Shown: positions 7,428-16,200, numbered from the stretch's first letter. The stretch is DNA of 64,000 nt from Paenibacillus sacheonensis (GCF_009909195.1 NZ_JAAAMU010000021.1:1-64000), one strand, 5' to 3'. The notes: generated by a model from the letters alone, not told the origin. Numbers and translations: made by a program.

Positions 7428-9803
7428 TCATTTCACGATGGAATGGTCCTCGTCTTCCGACTCGAGGTCCAGCTCCGCGATCCGCTTCTCCACGTAACGG
7501 GAATCCTTCAGCGCATGGAACGTGTCCGCGCGCTCCATCACGACTGCCGTATTGTATTCCGGAATGCCGGCATGGGGTTCGTAGACCTTCTTCGGCAGCA
7601 GCGCGTTGCATTCCGGCCAGTACAGCTCCAAGTTGCCGGTGGCGATGGAAGCGAACCGCGCCCTGCCGTGGAACGTGCCGCAGCTATTGTAGAGCACGAC
7701 CGCGTCGCCTTCCTTGATGTCGTGCTTCGCGCCGTCGTTCGGATGCATCAGCACGTCGTAGCGGTCGGCCGCATTGAACGGATCCTTGTCGCTGTAGATC
7801 ATGGAGTTGAACTGTTTCCCGCGCCGGGAGGTGATATAGAAATGGCCTTCCGGCTTGCGCAGCTCCGGCAGCTCGATCGGCAGCAGGCGGCCGCGTCCGT
7901 CCTTCGTCGGACAGACGCCGCCCTCGCAGAGCCAGGCGCCGCCCCATTGGAACACGTCCCCCTTGCTCTTCAAATGCTGGATGCCGTCGTAATTCGGCGC
8001 GGCTAGGGCAATCTCCGCGCGCAGCGCATAGGCGCTCTTGAACGTAACCGCCTTGGCGCGGTCCGGGTAAACCCGCATGGCCAGGTCGCAGTAGATCTGC
8101 CATTCCGCGCGGGCTTCCCCGATGCGCGGCCCCTCGATCTCCGGCGAGAAATAGACCATTCGCTCGGTCGAGGTGGACGTACCGCCGCCGGGCTGTTCAT
8201 AGCGCGTCATGGCGGGAAGCACGATGACGGCTTCCCGGGCGTCGGCGAGCGTCGACGTGTTCAAGACGATGTCCTGGTGGACGCGAACGTCGACGGATTC
8301 CAAGCAGGTACGGACGAAGTCCGGATCCGGCATCGTCTCCAGGAAATTGCCGCCGGAGGTGTAGAACAGCTTCAGCTTCCGCTCATGGTCATCCGGCAGC
8401 ACCGCATTCTCCAGCGTGACGCCCACGATGTCGCCCTGCCACTTCGGCAGCCGGAAGCCCCAGATGCCCTCGATGCGAGGAATGTCCATCCCTTTGAACT
8501 CTCCGCCCGGCAGGCTGAACGGATCGGCGCCCATCTCGCCGGAGCCCTGCACGCCGCTGTGTCCGCGAATCGGCATGAGGCCGCAGTGCTCGCGGCCGAG
8601 GAAGCCGCGCAGCAGGGCCAGGTTCGCGACCTGCGAGATGTTGTCCGTGCCGAAGCGGTGCTGCGTCAAGCCCATGCTCCAGACGAAGACGCCCGACTTC
8701 GAGGCGGCGAGCAGCTCGGCGAATTCGGTCATCCGCGCGCGGGATAAGCCGGAGGAGCGCTCCAGCTGCGCCCAATCCTGCCGCAGCACATGCGCGCGGA
8801 GCGCTTCGTAGCCGCCGGCATGCTCGCGCACGAAGGCATGATCGATCGCGGAGCCCGGCTGTGCCGCTTCCATGTCGAACCAGTGCTTCATGACGCCGTG
8901 CATGAAGGCGATATCGCCGCCGATGTTGACCTGGTAGAAATCGTCGGCGATCCGCGTGCCGAACAAGGCCGACTCCGCAATGGAAGGTACCCAGTAGCCG
9001 TCCATCGCCGGCTCGCGGTACGGGTTGATGACGATGATGCGCGTTCCCTTGCGCTTGGCGGCATACATGTATTTGGTCGAGACCGGCTGGTTGTTCGCGG
9101 CGACGCTGCCCCAGAAGACGAGCACGTCCGTGCCGATCCAATCCTTGTAGCTGCAGCTCGAGGCGCCGATGCCGACGGACTGCTTCAGCGCCGTCTTGGA
9201 CGGGGAATGGCAAATGCGGGACGCGTTGTCGATATTGTTCGTGCCCAGGAAGCGGGCAACCTTGGCCGCGGCATAATACGATTCGTTCGTGATGCCCCGC
9301 GCCGTCAGGTAAAAGGCCAGCTGCTTCGGATCGATGGCCCGGATGCGCGCCGCGATCATATCCAGCGCCTCGTCCCAGGACAGCCGGCTGAACGAGCGCT
9401 CGCCCTTGCGACGAATGAGCGGGTACGGCAGGCGGCCGAGCTTCCGCAGCGCCGCGCTGTCCATCCGGCGCAGCTCGTCGATATCCGCGTGCAGCACCGC
9501 GGGCTTGATGGCCGGCATCGTGTTCAGGCGCAGCAGGTTCAGGCGCGTCGTGCACACATGCGGTCCGGCGAGCGTCTGGTCGTAGAGCCCGGATACGCCG
9601 AGCGCGCAGCCGTCGCATACGCCCTGCGTCAGGATGCGGTAGGCGTAAGGCAGATTATCGCGATTCTCCGCCATCACCTTCAGCGTGTCGCGGATATGGT
9701 GCGGCTTTACTTTGCCGAGTCCGAACGGCATCTTGCTCACCCAAAGCTTGGGATCCGGACGGGAGGGCAGCTTGATCGGCCCCGTATGCTTCGTTTTCCC
9801 CAT
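7428..9803 (-). CDS. FdhF/YdeP-family molybdopterin oxidoreductase (formate dehydrogenase-like)
   Basis: This 791-residue cytoplasmic enzyme belongs to the large molybdopterin oxidoreductases. Residues ~60-85 have three cysteines (C63, C66, C84) where classic enzymes hold an Fe-S cluster. The 'NIDNASRICHSPSKTA' motif puts Cys198 where selenocysteine 140 sits in E. coli FdhH, so this is a Cys version. The C-terminal ~650-780 region is the molydopterin-dinucleotide-binding domain ('DVLMHPNDGAKHDIKEGDAVVLYNSCG'). The start at 9803 follows GGAGGAGG. Because fdhD and a DUF2294 gene flank it, formate oxidation is the likely role, but YdeP-group substrates are poorly defined. Confidence 0.9.
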   Translation of the reverse strand: MGKTKHTGPIKLPSRPDPKLWVSKMPFGLGKVKPHHIRDTLKVMAENRDNLPYAYRILTQGVCDGCALGVSGLYDQTLAGPHVCTTRLNLLRLNTMPAIKPAVLHADIDELRRMDSAALRKLGRLPYPLIRRKGERSFSRLSWDEALDMIAARIRAIDPKQLAFYLTARGITNESYYAAAKVARFLGTNNIDNASRICHSPSKTALKQSVGIGASSCSYKDWIGTDVLVFWGSVAANNQPVSTKYMYAAKRKGTRIIVINPYREPAMDGYWVPSIAESALFGTRIADDFYQVNIGGDIAFMHGVMKHWFDMEAAQPGSAIDHAFVREHAGGYEALRAHVLRQDWAQLERSSGLSRARMTEFAELLAASKSGVFVWSMGLTQHRFGTDNISQVANLALLRGFLGREHCGLMPIRGHSGVQGSGEMGADPFSLPGGEFKGMDIPRIEGIWGFRLPKWQGDIVGVTLENAVLPDDHERKLKLFYTSGGNFLETMPDPDFVRTCLESVDVRVHQDIVLNTSTLADAREAVIVLPAMTRYEQPGGGTSTSTERMVYFSPEIEGPRIGEARAEWQIYCDLAMRVYPDRAKAVTFKSAYALRAEIALAAPNYDGIQHLKSKGDVFQWGGAWLCEGGVCPTKDGRGRLLPIELPELRKPEGHFYITSRRGKQFNSMIYSDKDPFNAADRYDVLMHPNDGAKHDIKEGDAVVLYNSCGTFHGRARFASIATGNLELYWPECNALLPKKVYEPHAGIPEYNTAVVMERADTFHALKDSRYVEKRIAELDLESEDEDHSIVK

Positions 9804-10010
9804 GGAACGTACCTCCTCCGATTCGCGGGACGCCTGCGGCTGGCGGACCGAGAGAAACAAAAAACCGCGCCGAGGCGGATTTTTCTTCCCCATGAAATCG
9901 GATGCGGCCCCTGTTTAGGGAAGCCGGCATTTCATAAGCCAAGAAAAAGTCGTCTCGTACGCGGTTAGTCTCTCGCAGGTTCGCTGCCAAGCGCCAACAC
10001 GTTCAAACCA

Positions 10011-10376
10011 TCAGCGGCTGCTGCCGAATTTGCGCTCGATATCTTGATCGAACACGAAGATCGACATGCCGAAATCTTTATCGATATCAATATCCACGAA
10101 CAGCTCGACATACTGCGCGCCGACCAGTGCTTCCATCTCGAGCGGAGGGTGGCTGCGGTAAATTTCCTTTACCCATTGCGTGCGCGCTTCGCGCAGCATC
10201 TGCTTGCCGTCGTTCGCCGTCGCGATAAATTTCTCCACCGGCGACAGATTGCCTTCCATCTCGCAGATCGCCCAGTTCCTGCAGAACGTCGTCGTAATGC
10301 GGCCGGGCCCTTTGCCCATATGCCGCTTGCGGTAAGCTTTGACCAAATTGCTGAATTCCGCCTCGACCTTGTTCAT
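10011..10376 (-). CDS. DUF2294 (MpsC-like) family protein
   Basis: A 121-residue soluble protein of the DUF2294 family, now named MpsC after a component of a sodium-translocating membrane-potential system. Family features seen are 'EFSNLVKAYRKRHMGKGPGRITTTFCRNWAICEMEG' and 'VEKFIATANDGKQMLREART'. In Bacillus such genes (yrhF type) sit beside formate dehydrogenase genes, as here. It lies upstream of the molybdoenzyme on the same strand with a ~200-base gap, so it may be first in an operon or have its own transcript. Its biochemical role is unsettled. Confidence 0.85.
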   Translation of the reverse strand: MNKVEAEFSNLVKAYRKRHMGKGPGRITTTFCRNWAICEMEGNLSPVEKFIATANDGKQMLREARTQWVKEIYRSHPPLEMEALVGAQYVELFVDIDIDKDFGMSIFVFDQDIERKFGSSR

Positions 10377-10601
10377 GCCCTACACCTCGTTTGACCGCAG
10401 AACCGGTGACAGGAGCGCTGTTCCGTATCGTGCGGGATTGCCTGCAAGCCTAGCACATCTCATGGCCTTCTTCATTTCATCTTAGCAAGAAAGCGCAACC
10501 ATGGCAATGAGGAGGCGCCAAGTATACGGCAAGGATAGGCGCTGCGGTTGATTTATGATACGATTTGGGCAAAAGAGAGATGTCTAGGGGGATTACGCAA
10601 C

Positions 10602-11165
10602 ATGCACGCACTGAACTCACTATCCAACGCCTTGCTCAGCATGCTGACGCGCAAGCCCTGCACGGGCTACGAGCTGACGAAGCTGCTGCAGTTATTCTGG
10701 CAGGCGCAGCACAGCCAGATCTATCCGCTGCTCGGAAAGCTGGAGCAAGGGGGCCTGGTCACGTTCGAGCTGATCTGCCAAACCGGGAAGCCGGACAAGA
10801 AGGTGTACAGCATCACGGACGCAGGCACGGCCAAGCTGCAGCAGTGGATTCGAGAGCAGCCCCCGATGGAATATCAGGAGCGCGATGAGTTTCTTATTAA
10901 AGTGTACGCCATCGGCGTCATGGAGCCGGAGACGGCGAGAAGGCTCTTCCTGGAGAGGCGGGATGCGCTGCTCGCGCGGCTTACCCGCCTGGAGGCTCAA
11001 ATCAAGCTGATGGACGAAGAGGAAGGCATCCCCGTAACCGATCTGGCTTCCAGGCAGTTCGGGCGCTACCTGCTCTACCAGCGCAAGGTGCGCATCATCA
11101 AGGAAGAGATGGAGTGGGTCGACTGGTCGCTGCCCTTGTTCAAATCTTCCGTAACCATAGATTGA
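10602..11165 (+). CDS. PadR-family transcriptional regulator
   Basis: The 187-residue protein has a PadR winged-helix domain at residues 1-80 ('LSMLTRKPCTGYELTKLLQLFWQAQHSQIYPLLGKLEQGGLV') and a C-terminal helical dimerisation part of the long PadR/Vir type. PadR proteins usually repress transporter or detoxification genes until a small phenolic or drug binds. The ATG follows AGGGGGA at nine bases. It is divergent from the DUF2294 gene and precedes an EamA transporter on the same strand, making the transporter a reasonable target. Confidence 0.9.
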   Translation: MHALNSLSNALLSMLTRKPCTGYELTKLLQLFWQAQHSQIYPLLGKLEQGGLVTFELICQTGKPDKKVYSITDAGTAKLQQWIREQPPMEYQERDEFLIKVYAIGVMEPETARRLFLERRDALLARLTRLEAQIKLMDEEEGIPVTDLASRQFGRYLLYQRKVRIIKEEMEWVDWSLPLFKSSVTID

Positions 11166-11284
11166 ATCGCCCGGGCTGCCCTAGGAGGACGCCGATTTTT
11201 TTATATTGTATTTCCGCCTGGAATCCTGCACACTGAGGTCGAACGACAGAAGAGACCATGATTGGAATGGGGAACCGATAATCA

Positions 11285-12208
11285 ATGAAGCAGGAACGCA
11301 AATGGATGTACTATATCGGATTGGCGGTCTGCGCCGCGATCTGGGGAGCGAATTTCGGCGTATCGCGCAAAGGAATGGAGACGTTCGATCCCGAGTTATT
11401 CGCTTTTTTGCGCTTCTCGCTGGCGCTGCCGTTCTTCTTCCTGATATTGAAGCTGAAGGAGGGCCGGATCGGGCTCCCGTTCAAGATGGTGCCGCGGCTC
11501 GCCCTGATGGGATTGTTCGGCATAACCGGGCTTGAAATCATGGTCATGTATTCCATTAAATATACGACGCTTGCGAATGCGTCGCTGCTCAACGTCGCGC
11601 CTTGGCCGATCTTCGCCGCGCTGTTCGGTCCGTTCTTCCTGCGCGAGCGGATCACGTCCCGTCTGGCGATCGGCGGGATCGCCGCCATGGTCGGCGTATG
11701 CTTCATTATCTTGGGCGGAGGGGCAGGCTTGGACGTCTCTTCGGACAATATGGTCGGGAACGTGCTGGCGTTTGCCGTGAGCATCATCGGAGCTTTGTTC
11801 AATCTGGCCTGCATGCCGCTCATGCGGCAATACTCCCCCTTGTTCGTCAGTACGTGGTACACCGTCTTCGGGGTGGCGTTCATGCTGCCGCTCACGATTC
11901 CGTCCTGGGGCAAAGTGGATTGGAGCGCGCTCGGCGGAGACGAATATACGGCCATTGCATTCAACGTGCTCGTCTGCACCGTCTTTGCCATTACCGCGTG
12001 GAACGCGAGCATGCTTCGGATCGGGGCGACGCGCGCGAACTTCTTCCGGTATCTCGTGCCGGCGTTCGCCGTAGCGGCGGGTTACTTGTTCTTCGATGAA
12101 TCGATCAGCGCCTGGCAACTGGCCGGCGGCGTATTCATGGCGGCGGGCCTGGCGTGGATCAGCATGGAACGGGGAGACGGGACGACGATTTTGCAGAAGC
12201 CCGTGTAA
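11285..12208 (+). CDS. EamA-type (DMT superfamily) transporter
   Basis: The 307-residue integral membrane protein has about ten hydrophobic segments in two five-helix EamA repeats (roughly residues 8-140 and 155-295). The repeats start with 'AICAAIWGANFGVSRKG'-like and 'AFAVSIIGALFNLACMPLM' helices and carry the typical 'APWPIFAALFGPFFLRERIT' and 'VPAFAVAAGYLFFDESIS' ends. Family members export metabolites or amino acids; the substrate is unknown. A terminator hairpin follows 35 bases after the stop. Confidence 0.9.
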   Translation: MKQERKWMYYIGLAVCAAIWGANFGVSRKGMETFDPELFAFLRFSLALPFFFLILKLKEGRIGLPFKMVPRLALMGLFGITGLEIMVMYSIKYTTLANASLLNVAPWPIFAALFGPFFLRERITSRLAIGGIAAMVGVCFIILGGGAGLDVSSDNMVGNVLAFAVSIIGALFNLACMPLMRQYSPLFVSTWYTVFGVAFMLPLTIPSWGKVDWSALGGDEYTAIAFNVLVCTVFAITAWNASMLRIGATRANFFRYLVPAFAVAAGYLFFDESISAWQLAGGVFMAAGLAWISMERGDGTTILQKPV

Positions 12209-12242
12209 AGCCTTATATAGAAAAAGACCGCAGAAATTGGAC

Positions 12243-12275
12243 GACCCCCGCTTCATCCCGAAGCGGGGGTCTATT
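12243..12275 (+). terminator. Intrinsic terminator of EamA gene
   Basis: GACCCCCGCTTC pairs perfectly with GAAGCGGGGGTC over a five-base loop, followed by TATTTGT. Confidence 0.88.
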
Positions 12276-12524
12276 TGTGTAAGCGGGGCCTAGCGCCGGT
12301 ATTCTTGCAGCACTGCCCTGTATAATAAGCGTAACCGCCAATGTCTTCCTGCGTTCATGTTACATCATGCACGAAAGCAACGAAAGCCCTAACCTCTCTA
12401 TCGTCCTTGCGGTTCCTCGACCGCGCCAGTGTGAATCCGTGTTCCTTCAAGCAGCCGTGTTTAAAAGGAATAACTGTGGTGATTCATGGAGGGTAAATCA
12501 CAATCAATCTGAGGAAAAAACTAG

Positions 12525-12583
12525 AGGTTACACTCGATATAACTACAGAGTATACACGTTTAATTGTAACCTGTCAAGTTACA
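12525..12583 (-). promoter_or_regulatory. Consensus minus-strand promoter overlapped by TGTAAC operators
   Basis: On the minus strand TTGACA (12577-12572) and TATACT (12554-12549) are separated by exactly 17 bases, a near-perfect sigma-A promoter. TGTAAC-N7-GTTACA (12565-12583) overlaps its -35, and a further TGTAACCT half-site (12532-12525) lies just downstream of the expected start, forming an AGGTTACA/TGTAACCT 8-bp inverted repeat 32 bases apart. No gene follows on the minus strand for over 1 kb. The transcript, if made, would be a small RNA or a relic. Confidence 0.6.
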
Positions 12584-12610
12584 GTTCCTTTAACGCGGCG
12601 CGACGTCAAA

Positions 12611-12624
12611 ATGACATTTGTCAT
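12611..12624 (+). promoter_or_regulatory. Palindrome ATGACATTTGTCAT, candidate response-regulator operator
   Basis: Perfect half-sites ATGACA and TGTCAT flank two bases, about 86 bases before the ABC ATPase start codon. The operon encodes its own NarL-type response regulator, and regulators of that class bind short inverted repeats as dimers, so autoregulation through this site is a fair inference. Confidence 0.5.
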
Positions 12625-12709
12625 ACGAAACGCATTACATTCATGCATACCGACCCGCGGCCCTGCCAAGTAAAATGTAAATAGAAGTCAGACGACAGGA
12701 GTGAACGGC

Positions 12710-13600
12710 ATGAAAGCGGCGATTCAGTTAAACGGTGTAAGCAAGATCTATAAGGATAAGAAGGCCGTCGACAACTTGACGTTGTCCATCGCGGAAGGCA
12801 CGGTAGTCGCGCTGCTCGGCCCGAACGGAGCGGGCAAGACGACGACGGTATCCATGATTCTCGGCCTGCACAAGCCGACGAAAGGAACCGTGAAGCTGCT
12901 CGGCGGCGACCCCGGCGATGCCCGCGTCCGCGACCGCATCGGCGCGATGCTGCAGGACGTGAGCGTCATCGAAGGATTGAAGGTCGGCGAGAGCATCAAC
13001 CTGTTCCGCAGCTATTATGAGCGTCCGCTGGACCTGGATTACTTATTGAAGGTATCCAATCTGGAGTCCGAGAAGAACAAAATGGCATCGTCGCTTTCCG
13101 GCGGGCAGCAGCGCCGCCTCAACTTCGCGCTGGCGCTTGCGGGCGATCCCGAAGTCATCTTCCTCGACGAGCCGACGGTCGGCATGGACGTCACGTCCCG
13201 CCAGCTGTTCTGGGAAACGGTGCGCGCGATGGCCGGCAAGGGAAGGACGATCGTGCTGACGACCCACTACCTGGACGAAGCGGACAGCGTGGCCGATCGC
13301 ATCGTCGTCATCAACAACGGCAAGATCATCGCCGACGGCACGCCGGGCGAGATCAAGTCCGAGACGACGGGACGCATGGTCACGTTCGTGGCGGGGCCGA
13401 CGGTGACGACGGACGCGCTGCACAGGCTGCCGGGCGTCACCGACGTGGAGTGGAGCGGACGCCAGGTGAAAGTGTTCAGCAACGATACCGATGCGCTCAT
13501 CAAGGCGCTCGTACTAGAAAACTTCGACATGCGCGATATCGAAATCTCGACCGGCGGCCTGGAAGACGCGTTCCAAGCGCTCGTTCAGCAAGCGAATTAA
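12710..13600 (+). CDS. ABC transporter ATP-binding protein (exporter)
   Basis: The 296-residue ATPase has Walker A 'GPNGAGKTT' (~residue 38), Q-loop 'AMLQDVSVIEG', signature 'LSGGQQRR', Walker B 'VIFLDEPTVGMD' and switch histidine in 'TTHYLDEA'. The C-terminal ~60 residues form the tail usual in DrrA/YvfR-type drug or lipid exporter ATPases. It powers the ABC-2 permease encoded next. The ATG at 12710 follows CAGGAG at eight bases, which decides it over an upstream GTG. The operon ATPase-permease-kinase-regulator resembles B. subtilis yvfRSTU. Confidence 0.93.
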   Translation: MKAAIQLNGVSKIYKDKKAVDNLTLSIAEGTVVALLGPNGAGKTTTVSMILGLHKPTKGTVKLLGGDPGDARVRDRIGAMLQDVSVIEGLKVGESINLFRSYYERPLDLDYLLKVSNLESEKNKMASSLSGGQQRRLNFALALAGDPEVIFLDEPTVGMDVTSRQLFWETVRAMAGKGRTIVLTTHYLDEADSVADRIVVINNGKIIADGTPGEIKSETTGRMVTFVAGPTVTTDALHRLPGVTDVEWSGRQVKVFSNDTDALIKALVLENFDMRDIEISTGGLEDAFQALVQQAN

Positions 13601-13652
13601 GCAAGGCGGATAAACCGCATATACCATTATGAATTAGGGGATGAATACACAA

Positions 13653-14405
13653 ATGAATCAAACGATGCTTCGGGCAACGATCGCCCAATGCAAAGCGGAA
13701 TTGCTGCGGACGATCCGCAATCGGCGGTTTGTCATATTTTCGGTCATCATGCCGGTACTCTTTTTCTTCCTGTTCTCCAGCGCGGTCGGCGGCGAGAAGG
13801 TCGAAGGCGTGGATTTCACGTCCTACTATTTGATGTCCATGACCTGTTACGGCATTATCGGCGCAAGCTTCACGACCTTCAGCCAGCGGCTGTCCCGAGA
13901 GCGTTCCCAAGGCTGGATCCGGCTGCTCAAGATTACGCCGCTCCCTTCCTGGGCGTACATCGTATCCAAGATCGGCGCGCAGGCGGTCATTAACCTCTTC
14001 ATCGTCGTCATGATGTTCCTGATCGGCGGCATCGGCAAACATATCGATCTGCCCGTCTCCACTTGGTTGTCGTGCGGCGCATGGATCTGGGTCGGCGGCA
14101 TGTCCTTCATGGCGCTCGGCACGTTGTTCGGCTCGATGCGCAATGCGGATGCGGTGCAGGTCATCGGCATGATCGTGTACATGGGGATGTCCGTCCTCGG
14201 CGGCTTGTGGATGCCGATCTCGACGATGTCGTCGACGATGCAGGATATCGCCAAAGCGCTGCCGACGTACCGGCTTGGCCAAGGCGCCTGGAATATGCTC
14301 GGGGGAGGCGCGCTCGATTGGACCGGCGTCGGAATCCTGGCTGCTTACGTGATCGTGTTCATGGTATTATCATCCTATATCATGAAAAAGCAGGAAGCGG
14401 TGTAA
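13653..14405 (+). CDS. ABC-2 type permease
   Basis: A membrane protein of 250 residues with six predicted helices (first at ~25-45 'FVIFSVIMPVLFFFLFS', last at ~228-245) and the ABC-2 pattern of a large loop after helix 1 and 'GASFTTFSQRLSRERSQGWIRLLKITPLP' cytoplasmic loop. It forms the channel of an exporter with the ATPase 50 bases upstream. I favour ATG 13653, since AGGGGA is eleven bases upstream; ATG 13641 touches that site directly and is less likely. Confidence 0.9.
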   Translation: MNQTMLRATIAQCKAELLRTIRNRRFVIFSVIMPVLFFFLFSSAVGGEKVEGVDFTSYYLMSMTCYGIIGASFTTFSQRLSRERSQGWIRLLKITPLPSWAYIVSKIGAQAVINLFIVVMMFLIGGIGKHIDLPVSTWLSCGAWIWVGGMSFMALGTLFGSMRNADAVQVIGMIVYMGMSVLGGLWMPISTMSSTMQDIAKALPTYRLGQGAWNMLGGGALDWTGVGILAAYVIVFMVLSSYIMKKQEAV

Positions 14406-14409
14406 CTCC

Positions 14410-15546
14410 ATGCGCAAATGGAACAGGCGGTCCGCTCAGGGACCGCCTCTCGTTTTTTCGTTGGTTTGGCTGGTTTATCTTGCCTTTCCGCTCACGGCTT
14501 TATTGGAGCTTCCGACGCTTCAGCTGATCGAGGGGCTGCTCGTCATGGTCGTGTTCATCGTGCTCTACGTGAGCGGGTACGTGCTGCAGCGTGCGCGGCT
14601 GGCCGCGGTAATCGGACTGCTGGTCATCGTGCTTGCGTTCTGCCTCACCTTCGACGCCAGCGGGATCTATATGACCTTCTATGCGGCGCCGCTTATCGGC
14701 CTGCTGAAGCGACGCTGGGAGATGTATGCCGGCTACGGCGCGATGTTGGGGCTGATGGTTTTCGACGTCGTATATTATCGTATATATGACGACCACGAGC
14801 TGCTCGTGCAGCTATTCCCCGCCATGGTCGTCATGCTGATCATCCCGGTCGGCATGCAGCTGGGCCAGCGGTCGAAAGAAATCCGGAAGAAGCTGACGCT
14901 GGCGAACGAAGAGATCGCGCGGCTGTCCAAGAACGAGGAGCGGCAGCGCATCTCGCGGGATCTGCATGACACGCTGGGCCATACGCTGTCGCTCATTACG
15001 CTGAAGAGCGAATTGGCCGAGAAGCTGATCGCCAAGCATCCGGAGCGCGCCGTGCAGGAGGTCAAGGATATCCAGGCGACGTCGCGCGCCGCGCTTAAGC
15101 AGGTGCGGGAGCTCGTGTCGGGCATGAACGCGGTCACGGTTCGTCTGGAGGTCGACCACGCCAAGCAGATTCTGGCCGCTGCCGGCATCGTGCTGGAGCA
15201 GCGGGGCGATCTTGACGGCGCGATCCCTTCGCCGCTGATCGATAATATACTCGGCATGTGCCTGCGGGAGTCGGTCACGAACGTCGTGAAGCACAGTCAG
15301 GCTCGATCGTGTACGGTGGGGCTGCGGCGCGATCCGGGCAGCCTTCGGCTCACGGTCGAGGATAACGGCATCGGCCTCGCGAAGTCGGAACAGGCCGCGG
15401 CAGGGAGCTGCAACGGCATGAAGGGCATGCGCGACCGGCTGAAGTTAATCGAAGGCGAGATGAAGGCCGAGACGGCGGAGTCCGGGCAAGGAACGCGGAT
15501 CGTATTTACGGTGCCGATCGTGCACAAAGCAGGGAAAACCGAGTAG
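14410..15546 (+). CDS. Membrane sensor histidine kinase (NarL/DesK-type, HisKA_3)
   Basis: The 378-residue kinase has five to six N-terminal helices (to ~residue 150) with almost no extracellular domain, a short coiled coil, a HisKA_3 domain with phospho-acceptor His186 in 'ISRDLHDTLGHTLSL', and a HATPase with 'ESVTNVVKHSQA' N-box and 'DNGIGL' G-box. Such intramembrane-sensing kinases (DesK, LiaS, YvfT-like) respond to membrane or envelope state. It begins four bases after the permease stop, so sensor, regulator and exporter form one operon that probably detects the exported compound or the damage it causes. Confidence 0.93.
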   Translation: MRKWNRRSAQGPPLVFSLVWLVYLAFPLTALLELPTLQLIEGLLVMVVFIVLYVSGYVLQRARLAAVIGLLVIVLAFCLTFDASGIYMTFYAAPLIGLLKRRWEMYAGYGAMLGLMVFDVVYYRIYDDHELLVQLFPAMVVMLIIPVGMQLGQRSKEIRKKLTLANEEIARLSKNEERQRISRDLHDTLGHTLSLITLKSELAEKLIAKHPERAVQEVKDIQATSRAALKQVRELVSGMNAVTVRLEVDHAKQILAAAGIVLEQRGDLDGAIPSPLIDNILGMCLRESVTNVVKHSQARSCTVGLRRDPGSLRLTVEDNGIGLAKSEQAAAGSCNGMKGMRDRLKLIEGEMKAETAESGQGTRIVFTVPIVHKAGKTE

Positions 15547-15600
15547 GAGTATACCCTTGTGAATATGAATTGGGGACGGAGCGGAGAAGGAGGGGGAGCG

Positions 15601-16200
15601 ATGAAAGTCGTCGTGGCGGAAGATCAGGGGATGCTGCGGGGCGCGCTGAGCGCATTGCTCGATTTGGAAGACGATATCGAAGTCGTGGCTCAGGCGGCCG
15701 ACGGGCTTCAGGCGCTGGACTGCATTCAACGATTACAGCCGGATATTTGCGTGATGGATATCGAAATGCCTCATATGAGCGGACTGGACGTCGCGGAGAA
15801 GCTCAAAGAGATGAATCATGCATGCAAGGTCGTTATTCTGACGACCTTCTCGCGCTCGGGGTATTTTCAACGCGCGCTCAAGGCCGGCGCACGCGGCTTC
15901 CTGCTCAAGGATTCGCCGATCGATGAGCTGGGCGCCGCATTGCGGACCGTTTACAAAGGCGGCAGGGCCGTCAGTCCGGAGCTGGCGCTGTCGCTCTTCG
16001 ACAGCGAGAATCCGCTGTCCGAGCGGGAACGCGAGGTGCTGCGGCTGGCGGCCGAAGGACTCTCCGCGGGCGACATCGCCGGCAGGCTCTACTTGTCGGC
16101 GGGCACGGTGCGCAACTACTTGTCCGAGGCGATTCAGAAACTGGAGGCCAAGAACCGGATCGATGCGATCAGCATTGCGGAGAAGAGCGGCTGGCTTTAA
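15601..16200 (+). CDS. NarL/LuxR-family response regulator
   Basis: A 199-residue two-domain regulator. The receiver domain (1-120) has Asp53 in 'ICVMDIEMPHMSG' and the C-terminal LuxR helix-turn-helix (~135-195) reads 'LSEREREVLRLAAEGLSAGDIAGRLYLSAGTVRNYLSEAIQKL'. It is the partner of the adjacent kinase and likely binds the palindrome at 12611 upstream of the operon. The ATG at 15601 follows AAGGAGGGGG, which rules against an upstream in-frame GTG. A strong terminator ends the operon 68 bases later. Confidence 0.94.
   Translation: MKVVVAEDQGMLRGALSALLDLEDDIEVVAQAADGLQALDCIQRLQPDICVMDIEMPHMSGLDVAEKLKEMNHACKVVILTTFSRSGYFQRALKAGARGFLLKDSPIDELGAALRTVYKGGRAVSPELALSLFDSENPLSEREREVLRLAAEGLSAGDIAGRLYLSAGTVRNYLSEAIQKLEAKNRIDAISIAEKSGWL

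Larger units (their letters stand above)
12276..12709. other. 434-base gene-free, AT-richer regulatory region before ABC operon
   Basis: No credible gene is present on either strand; the longest plus-strand frame (12367-12684) has no ribosome binding site and non-protein-like composition. The region is visibly more AT-rich than its surroundings. It holds the operator/promoter cluster at 12525-12583, the palindrome at 12611-12624 and the CAGGAG ribosome binding site for the ABC ATPase gene. Confidence 0.6.

Noticed and set aside
9804..9893. Thirty extra N-terminal residues on the molybdoenzyme
   Set aside because: GGAGGAGG directly before 9803 supports the shorter form, and the extra residues are not family-like.
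12367..12684. A 105-codon plus-strand open frame before the ABC operon
   Set aside because: No ribosome binding site, and it runs through the AT-rich operator region with non-protein-like composition.
6534..16200. Genomic island near the formate dehydrogenase and exporter genes
   Set aside because: No integrase, tRNA junction or composition shift apart from the short AT-rich gap at 12.3-12.7 kb.
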